Assembly (NCBI GenBank): GCA_963807015.1
Contig: CAWEAS010000002.1
Span: 428,570-492,569 of the forward strand
Reading direction: 5' to 3'
From: JAJPKK01 sp963807015
Lineage (GTDB): Bacteria; Pseudomonadota; Alphaproteobacteria; Rhizobiales; Xanthobacteraceae
Length of the DNA stretch: 64,000 bases
The notes under the pieces are model-generated. The model ran no database searches. It was not told the origin of the DNA and saw only the letters and a list, made by a program, of their open reading frames with translations. Position numbers and translations under genes: made by a program. This document shows positions 16,974 to 24,286 of this stretch, one piece after another. The number at the start of each line of letters is the position of its first letter. Positions within the stretch are counted from its first letter, which is position 1.

Positions 16974-18344
16974 ATGGCTCGCGACCAAGTCGATATGACG
17001 CCGATCGAGACGCGCGACGAGCTTGTCGCGTGGTTTGCGGCCGGCGAGAAGCCCCGCGAGCGCTTTCGCGTCGGCACCGAGCACGAGAAATTCGCCTTCA
17101 CGCTGTCGGGCCACCGGCCGGTCCCTTATGACGGCTCGCGCGGTATCCGCGCGCTGCTTGAGGGTATGCAGCTGCTGCTCGGATGGGAACCCATCATGGA
17201 AGGGTCGAACATCATCGGCCTTTCGGATGTGACCGGAGGCGGCGCGATATCGCTTGAGCCCGGCGGCCAATTCGAATTATCCGGCGCGCCGGTCGCGACC
17301 ATCCACCAGACCTGCTCCGAACTGATGGCGCACCTCGCCCAGCTGCGCGAGGTCGCGGCACCCCTTGGCATCGGCTTCCTCGGTATCGGAATGACGCCGA
17401 ACTGGAGCCGGAGCGACATGCCGACGATGCCCAAAGGGCGCTATCGCATCATGACGGCCTACATGCCGAAGGTCGGCAAGCTCGGCCTCGACATGATGTA
17501 CCGGACCTGCACGGTGCAGACCAATCTCGACTTCTCGTCGGAAGCCGACATGGTGAAGAAGCTGCGGGTGTCGCTCGCGCTGCAGCCGGTCGCGACCGCG
17601 CTGTTTGCCAATTCGCCGTTCACCGAGGGAAAGCCGAACGGCTTCCTGTCGTTCCGCTCGGAAATCTGGCGCGACACCGACAACGACCGCGCCGGCATGC
17701 TGCCCTGGGCATTCGAGCCCGGCATGGGATATGAGCGCTGGGCCGACTACGCCCTCGACGTGCCGATGTACTTCATCAAGCGCGGCGATCGTTATATCGA
17801 CGTGGCGGGGCGCTCCTTCCGCGATCTCCTCGCCGGCACCTTGTCCGAACTGCCTGGCGAGCGCGCCAGCGTATCGGATTGGGCGAACCACCTCTCGACA
17901 ATCTTCCCGGAGGTGCGCCTCAAGCGTTATCTCGAGATGCGCGGCGCCGACAGCGGCCCGTGGCGACGGCTGCCGTCGCTATCGGCCTATTGGGTCGGGC
18001 TTCTCTACGATGACGCCTCCCTCGACGCCTGCTGGGACATTTGCAAGGCCTGGACCACCGAGGAGCGCCAGAAGCTTCGCGATGACGTGCCGCGCCTCGG
18101 TTTCAAGGCCACCATCGGCGGCCGCGATCTTCTTTCACTTGCACGCGAGACGCTGGCCCTGTCCCGCGCGGGCCTCGCGCGGCGCAAGCGTCAGGACCCC
18201 TATGGTGCCGACGAGACGCGCTACCTCAAGCCGCTGGACGAACTCGTCGCCCGCGGCGAAACCGCTGCGGAAGAGATGCTGCGGCAATTCCACGGCCCCT
18301 GGGCCGGCTCGGTTGATCCGATCTACGACGAATACGCCTATTGA
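16974..18344 (+). CDS. gshA: Glutamate-cysteine ligase (plant/alphaproteobacterial type)
   Basis: A 456-residue enzyme of the GCS2 family. The nucleotide/metal-binding N terminus shows FRVGTEHEKFAF (residues 31-42). Further family segments are ISLEPGGQFELSGAP, the MTPNWSRSDMPTMPKGRY stretch and LFANSPFTEGKPNGFLSFRS. It makes gamma-glutamylcysteine, the first and rate-limiting step of glutathione synthesis, in the cytoplasm. gshB is not here. A second ATG seven codons in (16995) is also possible. A strong hairpin terminator follows. Confidence 0.95.
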   Translation: MARDQVDMTPIETRDELVAWFAAGEKPRERFRVGTEHEKFAFTLSGHRPVPYDGSRGIRALLEGMQLLLGWEPIMEGSNIIGLSDVTGGGAISLEPGGQFELSGAPVATIHQTCSELMAHLAQLREVAAPLGIGFLGIGMTPNWSRSDMPTMPKGRYRIMTAYMPKVGKLGLDMMYRTCTVQTNLDFSSEADMVKKLRVSLALQPVATALFANSPFTEGKPNGFLSFRSEIWRDTDNDRAGMLPWAFEPGMGYERWADYALDVPMYFIKRGDRYIDVAGRSFRDLLAGTLSELPGERASVSDWANHLSTIFPEVRLKRYLEMRGADSGPWRRLPSLSAYWVGLLYDDASLDACWDICKAWTTEERQKLRDDVPRLGFKATIGGRDLLSLARETLALSRAGLARRKRQDPYGADETRYLKPLDELVARGETAAEEMLRQFHGPWAGSVDPIYDEYAY

Positions 18345-18353
18345 TGAAACGAA

Positions 18354-18380
18354 CATGGCCGGGCACGAGGCCCGGCCATG
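18354..18380. terminator. Hairpin terminator between convergent gshA and urtA-like genes
   Basis: A perfect 11-bp stem (CATGGCCGGGC / GCCCGGCCATG) with loop ACGAG, starting 9 bp after the gshA stop and before the 3' end of the convergent gene. No T-tract is present, but the position suggests a shared terminator. Confidence 0.65.
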
Positions 18381-18413
18381 CCGATCGTCGCGGCGGTCGT
18401 CAGGTGCGCGCGA

Positions 18414-19694
18414 TCAGTTGAAGCGTGGCGCGGTGCAGCCGCCGCAGACCCACGGATAGGACCAATCCGCGACCTTCCCCTTGTTCGCTTCGACGTAGGG
18501 ACTCCAGGCCTTCGGCGGCAGCGGCTTGCTTTGGTAGACGATTGCGAACTGACCGTCGGCTTGCACTTCGCCGATCATCACCGGCTTTGCCATGTGATGG
18601 TTGCTCAGCATGACCACCTCGACGCCCGACGGCGACTTGACCTTCTGGCCGATCATCGCCTGGCGAACCGCGTCGATATCGGTGGTGCCGGCCTGCTCGA
18701 CCGCCTGCACCCACATGTGGAAGAGAATGTAGGCGGATTCCATCGGGTCGTTGGTGACGCGCTTCGGATTCTTGGTGTACGCACGCCACTTGGCGATGAA
18801 CTCCTTGTTCTCGGGCGTGTTGACGGACTGGAAGTAGCTCCATCCGGCGAGATGGCCGACCAGCGGCTTGGTGTCGATGCCGGCGAGTTCCTCTTCGCCG
18901 ACAGAGAACGCGATCACCGGGATGTCCTGCGCCTTGACGCCCTGATTGCCGAGTTCCTTGTAGAACGGGACGTTGGCGTCGCCGTTGATGGTGGAGATCA
19001 CCGCGGTGCGCTTGCCGGCGCTCCCGAATTTCTTGATCGCGGCCACTTCGGTCTGCCAGTCGGCGAAGCCGAATGGGGTGTAGTTCTCCATGATGTCTTC
19101 GTCGGCGACGCCCTTGGTCTTGAGGAACGCGCGGATGATCTTGTTGCTGGTGCGCGGGTAAACGTAATCCGTGCCCTCGAGCACCCAGCGTTTCACCGAT
19201 CCGCCGTCCTTGCTCATGAGATATTCGACCGCCGGGATCGCTTTATTGTCGGGGACCGAGCTGCCGTAGAAGATGTTGTAGGAGGCTTCCTCGCCTTCGT
19301 ACTCCAGCGGATAAAACAGAAGGCCGTTGAGCTCCTCGAACACCGGCAGCACGGACTTGCGCGACACCGAGGTCCAGCAGCCGAACACGGCGGCGACCTT
19401 GTCCTTGCTGATGAGTTCGCGCGCCTTCTCGGCGAACAGCGGCCAATTGGAGGCCGGATCGACAACCACCGGCTCGATCTTCTTGCCGAGCAGCCCGCCT
19501 TTGGCGTTCACCTCGGCGATCTGCATCAGCATGAGATCCTTCAAAATGGTCTCGCTGATCGCCATCGTGCCCGAGAGCGAATGGAGGATGCCGACCTTGA
19601 TGGTGTCTTCCGCGCGCGCGTCGTGAGTTGCCGCGCCGAACAACAGGAATGGCGCCGCCAAGGCACCAAGCCAGGATCGTGATGCGTGTCTCAT
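18414..19694 (-). CDS. urtA: Urea/amide ABC transporter substrate-binding protein (UrtA-like)
   Basis: A 426-residue periplasmic binding protein with a signal peptide (WLGALAAPFLLFGAATHDARA). Landmarks are the mature start DTIKVGILHSLSGTMAISE, GGLLGKKIEPVVVDPASNWP, VFGCWTSVSRKSVLPVFEE, NGLLFYPLEYEGEE and WVLEGTDYVYPRTSNKII, which fit UrtA and the related amide-sensing AmiC group. UrtA normally delivers urea to UrtBCDE. None of those genes lies nearby, so this copy is either separated from its permease or uses another ligand. It is divergent from the MocR gene. Confidence 0.9.
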   Translation of the reverse strand: MRHASRSWLGALAAPFLLFGAATHDARAEDTIKVGILHSLSGTMAISETILKDLMLMQIAEVNAKGGLLGKKIEPVVVDPASNWPLFAEKARELISKDKVAAVFGCWTSVSRKSVLPVFEELNGLLFYPLEYEGEEASYNIFYGSSVPDNKAIPAVEYLMSKDGGSVKRWVLEGTDYVYPRTSNKIIRAFLKTKGVADEDIMENYTPFGFADWQTEVAAIKKFGSAGKRTAVISTINGDANVPFYKELGNQGVKAQDIPVIAFSVGEEELAGIDTKPLVGHLAGWSYFQSVNTPENKEFIAKWRAYTKNPKRVTNDPMESAYILFHMWVQAVEQAGTTDIDAVRQAMIGQKVKSPSGVEVVMLSNHHMAKPVMIGEVQADGQFAIVYQSKPLPPKAWSPYVEANKGKVADWSYPWVCGGCTAPRFN

Positions 19695-20162
19695 GTGCTG
19701 TCCTCATAGATGTTGCGGTCGCGGTGCGGATGCGTCGCCCGGGGCTCCGGCATTGTCGCGCTACGATGCCCGCGATCACGCACAGCCTGCCCGGCAATCC
19801 GTGGCCAGCCGAGAGCCGCAGCGAAAAAATAGCGAGGCTCCAGCGAATGCGGCGCGATTTAGGGACCGGGCGTGCTCCGCTGCCTAGAAGTTGAACCGGT
19901 TGGTGGCGTTGGCGGGAAGCGCTGCATCAACTCTAAGCAGAGGCGGCGGTGGACGGGCGCGATGAGTCCAGGTGCTTCCATTTCGAAGGAGCCAGTTTTC
20001 GCCGCGGACCGCGGTCCAGTTTCGAGCGAACGATAATTGCTTCATTGTTTCAATGGCTTGAAGAGCGGCGCCTGATTTTAGCGGGGGAACGGCCGGGCGA
20101 CGGCGCGCGGCTTGCTTCACTTGGGATAGCTCGTTCACGCCCGCCGCGATGGCACGACGTAA
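19695..20162. other. Divergent intergenic region (urtA-like / mocR)
   Basis: A 468-bp region between divergent genes that should hold both promoters. A perfect 12-bp palindrome GGACCGCGGTCC lies at 20006-20017 and could be an operator. No credible gene was found. Confidence 0.4.
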
Positions 20163-21832
20163 ATGCAAATACCGCTAATTCTCGACCAGACCGCGGAGCA
20201 ATCGCTGACCTCTCAGCTCGTCGCGCAATTGCGCGACGCGATCAAGCGTGGGCGCATCGCGCGCGGAATGAAGCTGCCGTCGTCGCGCCGGCTGGCCGAG
20301 CAGCTCGGCATCTCGCGCAACACCGTCGTGCGTGCCTACGAGGAGCTGTGCACCGAAGGCTACGTCGAGGCGCGCCCGGCCTCATGCGTCGCGGTTGCGG
20401 CGACGCTGCCGGACGGCGTGGTGTTGCCGCTCGACGCAGCACCTGGGCTCCATCACAACTCCGGCAATGACATCGTGGAGATGCCGCTGCCGGCGGCGCA
20501 GCCGCGCTGCCCGGACCTCCTCAATCGTAATCGCAGCCGACTGTCGTTCGATTTTTTTCCCGGCCGTCCCAATGCCGGACTGTTTCCCATCAAAACGTGG
20601 CGACGGCTGATGCAGAACTGCCTGTCCCACGGCGGCGCGGTGGGGCTGACGCAGTACGGCGACCCTTCGGGTTTGATCACGCTGCGAAGTGCCATCGCCA
20701 GCCACCTCGCGGTGACGCGCGGGATCGTCGCCGAAGCAAGCCGTATCATCATCGTGAGCGGCATCCAGCAAGGCATCGCCGTCGCGGGTCGGTTGTTTCT
20801 GTCGCCCAGCAAGACCGCGGTCGTGGAAACTCCCGGCTATCAGGGCGCCGTCGCCGAGTTCATGGCGTCGGGCGCAGAGGTCATCGGCGTTCCGGTCGAC
20901 AACCACGGGCTCGTTTCCGCCGAGCTTCCCTCGCGCGATGCCGCGCTCATCTATGTGACGCCGTCTCACCAATACCCCCGACGGGGCGCACCCTTGCCGC
21001 GTCGCGCCGCACGCGTCTCATCGCATGGGCGCGACGCCATGGCTGCTACATTGTCGAAGACGATTACGATTGCGATTTCCGCTACGAGGGCTCGCCGTTG
21101 CCCGCCATCGCGGCGATGGCGCCCGACTGCACGATCTATCTCGGCACGTTTTCAAAATCGCTCGGTGCCGGTTTGCGGCTCGGCTACATGGTCGTGCCGG
21201 CACCGCTCGCGGAGGCAGCGCGCACCGCGAAGACGCTTCTCGACAACGGCAATCCCTGGCTCGACCAGGCCGTGCTCGCCGAGATGATGCGCAGCGGCAG
21301 TTATGCCGCGCACCTGTCGCGAATCCGGCCGCAATATCGCGAGCGGCGGGACAGTTTGTTGGCGATGCTGCATCGCTACTTCGGCCTCGTCGACGTGAGC
21401 GGCGAGGATGGCGGGCTGCACGCCTTCTGGCTGCTGCCGCCGGACTTTCCCGATGCGGCGACGGTCGAAGCGCTGGCGCGCCGGGTGCGGGTCGGCGTTT
21501 ACGCGCTTGCGAACGCCGGCGCGCAGGATTTGCGCGACACCGTGCTGTCGCGCCGCGGATTGGTCCTCGGCTATGCGTCGCTGACGCCGAAGCAGATCGA
21601 AGAAGGCATCTCGCGGCTTGCGAAAGCGATCGAGGAGGCGATGCCGCGCCGCGCGGCGTCGCCACGCACGCCATCATCTGCGCTGCGAAGTTCGTTCGCT
21701 CCGCCCGCCAGCTCGCTGCGCGAACCGGCTGAAAATCTGGCTCCCAACAATCGTCAGCCACCGGCTCTACAGGGCCGCGGGCATCCTCTGGCAATGTCGC
21801 GGAAGTATCCGAGCCCGCAGGGCAGCACCGAC
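20163..21832 (+). pseudogene. MocR/PdxR-type GntR regulator, frameshifted, no own stop codon
   Basis: The N-terminal GntR winged helix (LRDAIKRGRIARGMKLPSSR, LGISRNTVVRAYEEL) and the first half of an aspartate aminotransferase-fold domain (SFDFFPGRPN, LTQYGDPSGLITLR) are in the frame from 20163. At a C-run near 20974 (TYVTPSHQYP region) the frame ends being meaningful, and the rest (TGRTLAASRRTRLIAW, VEDDYDCDFRYEG, the PLP-lysine site GTFSKSLGAGLRLGY) continues in the -1 frame. One indel in the run CCCCC(GA)CGGGG restores the protein. After the normal MocR end (near 21655) no stop occurs, and about 60 low-complexity residues lead in frame into the MOSC protein. It could be a real mutation or a sequencing error. 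MocR proteins use PLP-bound effectors to control nearby genes. Confidence 0.8.
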
Positions 21833-22828
21833 ATGCCAGTGCTCACGAGCATCTATCGCTATCCGATCAAGGGCCTGAGCCCGCAGCCGGTCTCGCGTGT
21901 CTTTCTTACCGCGGGGAAGCCATTTCCGTCCGACCGCGTCTTTGCTCTCGCGCGGCCCAACACGCCGATCGACATCCAGGCGCCGAAATGGGCGAAGAAG
22001 GGCATGTTCGTCATGCTGATGCTCGACGACGCCCTGGCGCAGGTGAAGACTCATCTCGATGTCGACACCATGCAGTTCACCATCATGCAGGGGAACCGGC
22101 AGATCCTCCTCGCCAATCTCGACGACGAAGGCGACTGCGCCAATATCGAGGAGTATTTTCATCGCCTCGTGCCGACGCTGCGCTCGGCGCCGCGCCTTGT
22201 GCGGGCGCGGGGCGGGCACTTTATGGACAAGCCCGACAACGTGCTGTCGCTCATCAATCTCGCCACGGTGAAGAGCCTCGGCGAGCAGTGGGGCTACGAC
22301 ATCAACCCGCTGCGGTTCCGTGCCAATTTCTATATCGACGGCGCCAAGCCGTGGGAGGAGTTCGACTGGATCGGCGCCGATCTGCGGATCGGCGGGGCAA
22401 CCTTCCGGGTCGAACGGCGCAACGGCCGCTGCGGCGCCACCAACGTCAATCCCGACACCGGCCGCCGCGATCTCGATATTCCGGGCTCGCTGCGCGCCGC
22501 CTTCGGCCACAAGGATCTCGGGGTCTATCTGTCGACGCGCGAATCCGGAACCGTCGAGGCCGGCGATGCCCTCGAGGTGCCGCGCATCGACGGCGGCATG
22601 CAGGTGCCGATCGCAGCGCGGACGACGGCGAACGGCCATCGACGGTTCATGTGCCGCGGCTGCTACTTCATCTACGAAGAAGCTCAAGGGTTGCCGCAGC
22701 AGAGCATTCCGGCGGGCACCGCGTTCGCCGACATTCCGTCGGGCTGGCGCTGCCCTGACTGCGGAACCGAGAAGACGACGTTCCGTCCTTATGTGGATAG
22801 CCCGGAGCCCGCGCCGGCCCGGCCGTGA
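21833..22828 (+). CDS. MOSC-domain protein with C-terminal rubredoxin
   Basis: A 331-residue protein. The N-terminal MOSC_N barrel begins MPVLTSIYRYPIKGLSPQPV. The MOSC domain follows, with LRFRANFYIDGAKPWEEFDW and RRNGRCGATNVNPDTGRRD, the Cys-containing strand typical of molybdenum cofactor sulfurase C-terminal domains. The last 60 residues carry a rubredoxin-like iron site: CRGC and, 35 residues later, CPDCG. The better known relative YcbX has a 2Fe-2S ferredoxin domain instead; here a rubredoxin would supply electrons. The start at ATG 21833 is inferred from the domain boundary; ATG 21794 is also possible. The frame continues upstream into the MocR gene without a stop, so a fused product cannot be excluded. 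Confidence 0.82.
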   Translation: MPVLTSIYRYPIKGLSPQPVSRVFLTAGKPFPSDRVFALARPNTPIDIQAPKWAKKGMFVMLMLDDALAQVKTHLDVDTMQFTIMQGNRQILLANLDDEGDCANIEEYFHRLVPTLRSAPRLVRARGGHFMDKPDNVLSLINLATVKSLGEQWGYDINPLRFRANFYIDGAKPWEEFDWIGADLRIGGATFRVERRNGRCGATNVNPDTGRRDLDIPGSLRAAFGHKDLGVYLSTRESGTVEAGDALEVPRIDGGMQVPIAARTTANGHRRFMCRGCYFIYEEAQGLPQQSIPAGTAFADIPSGWRCPDCGTEKTTFRPYVDSPEPAPARP

Positions 22829-22848
22829 TCCGGACGTAGGTCGGCCGA

Positions 22849-23508
22849 TTAGGCAGCCTTCGCCAGTTCGGCTACCCGTTCCCAGGTGGTCGCAGCGAAA
22901 CTCGGACGCACGGTCATGCGATCAAGCCAGGACACGAGGTTCGCATTGTCCGCTGTCAACAGCGCCCATTCAGGCGTTGCAGCGATGAAGTCGAGCTGCG
23001 GCGCAACCAGGAGATCGGCGAGCGTCACTTCATCCGCGGCGAAGTAAGGCTTGTGGCCGAGCAGGCGCGAGAGCTCGTTGAAGACGACGTGCGCCTTCGG
23101 CATGGCCTGAGCGATGGCCGCCTCGTCCGGCTGCAAGCCCATCAACCGCGGCCCGACGATACGATGGAACGCGATCACGTTGCCGACGCCTTGGAAAATG
23201 TACCAATCGCAGATGTTCATCACCTGATCCATCCGCGCGGCGGCCCTGGGATCGGCTGGCGTCAAGGCGGGACGCGGCAGGACGCGATCGAGATAGCGCA
23301 GGATCGCCTGCGTCTCGTAGAGCATGAAGTCGTCGTGTTCGAGCACCGGCACGCGCCCGAACGGATGGCGGGAAATGTGCGGTTCGCTGCGCGCCGTGCC
23401 GGGCGCGACCGGCGCGAGCCGAAAGCGTGCGCCTTTTTCCAGAAGGGTCGCCAGCACCGATCGCCCGTAAGGGCTGCCGGGAACGCTGTAGACGATGAAT
23501 TCGGACAT
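22849..23508 (-). CDS. Glutathione S-transferase family protein
   Basis: A 219-residue cytosolic GST. The N-terminal thioredoxin fold (residues 1-80) contains SPYGRSVLATLLEKG, the cis-Pro strand GRVPVLEHDD and the glutathione-contacting YETQAILRYLD. The C-terminal helical domain contains DEVTLADLLVAPQLDFI with the usual N-capping Asp. The ATG at 23508 has an AAGGAG site six bases upstream, better than an in-frame ATG at 23526. The gene is convergent with the MOSC gene (20 bp apart). The substrate is unknown. Confidence 0.9.
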   Translation of the reverse strand: MSEFIVYSVPGSPYGRSVLATLLEKGARFRLAPVAPGTARSEPHISRHPFGRVPVLEHDDFMLYETQAILRYLDRVLPRPALTPADPRAAARMDQVMNICDWYIFQGVGNVIAFHRIVGPRLMGLQPDEAAIAQAMPKAHVVFNELSRLLGHKPYFAADEVTLADLLVAPQLDFIAATPEWALLTADNANLVSWLDRMTVRPSFAATTWERVAELAKAA

Positions 23509-23668
23509 CACGCTCTCCTTCTTCACACGGGGACTTCACGCGCTGACATGGGCATCGGCATAAGCAGCAAAATCGGCGAGATTCGGTGGGCCAGCCGTCG
23601 CGGAGTTTTTCGGCGTGCCGTCAGGTACTGAACGCGACTGCGGTTGTCAGGAGGACCACCCGACGACG

Positions 23669-24238
23669 CTATTTCAGTTCGGTCATGACCGCGCTGCCGG
23701 CATCTCTGACGAGAAGCTCCGTGTGCGCGCGGTTGCCGCGATTGAAGCGGACGTCCCCGAACTTGTATTCGTTGAGCGTGTTTTTGCCGTCCGGTGTCGT
23801 CGATTGCAGCGCGGTATCGTCTTCGTAGACGACCACGACATCCTTGTCGTGAAAGTGCATCGGCGTCGGCTCGCCGAGATTCCAGCGATAGCTCCACACG
23901 ATGACGCGACCGTCCTCGAAGAGCTTGGTGACGCGCGGACGCGGGAAGGCGTTCGGGTAACCTGAATTGTTGGCGTATGAGGCTGCCGGATGATCCTTCA
24001 GGGCGATGACGACCGTGCGCGCTCCGGCTTCACCGGGCGCATCGCCCTTGTGGCCGAGCACAGCGGTTCCCTTCTTGGATAGAGAAACGGCGATGAAATC
24101 GTGTTCCGCCGGCGGCAAAGCGGCCGTCGTGTCCCACACCGTGACGCGCTCGTTGTCGATGATCGGCTTCGGCCCTTCGGCGAGCGCCGAAGCATTCATT
24201 GCGAGCGTGATCAGAACGGCGGCGGAGAATGCTTTCAT
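23669..24238 (-). CDS. Secreted cupin-like protein
   Basis: A 189-residue protein with a signal peptide (MKAFSAAVLITLAMNASALA). Two related half-domains occur (NERVTVWDTTAAL and DGRVIVWSYRWNLGEP). The second is followed by PMHFHDKDVVVVYEDD, a cupin-type metal site with closely spaced His residues, and later NRAHTELLV supplies another His. It is probably a periplasmic single-domain cupin of unknown ligand. It precedes the GST gene on the same strand (about 160 bp apart) and lies 48 bp after the giant repeat protein gene. Confidence 0.75.
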   Translation of the reverse strand: MKAFSAAVLITLAMNASALAEGPKPIIDNERVTVWDTTAALPPAEHDFIAVSLSKKGTAVLGHKGDAPGEAGARTVVIALKDHPAASYANNSGYPNAFPRPRVTKLFEDGRVIVWSYRWNLGEPTPMHFHDKDVVVVYEDDTALQSTTPDGKNTLNEYKFGDVRFNRGNRAHTELLVRDAGSAVMTELK

Positions 24239-24286
24239 ATCGGACCTCGTCGAGAGGTGCGATCTAGCGGGCGCGATCCAGTCGGG

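Noticed and set aside
19884..20168. Minus-strand frame ending in NRFNF, like an outer-membrane protein C terminus
   Set aside because: Only the last residues look suggestive; the rest has no barrel pattern and no start with a ribosome-binding site.
20970..20990. Programmed -1 frameshift in the MocR gene
   Set aside because: No heptameric slippery site of the X-XXY-YYZ type with a proper downstream structure; the MocR family is not known to use recoding.
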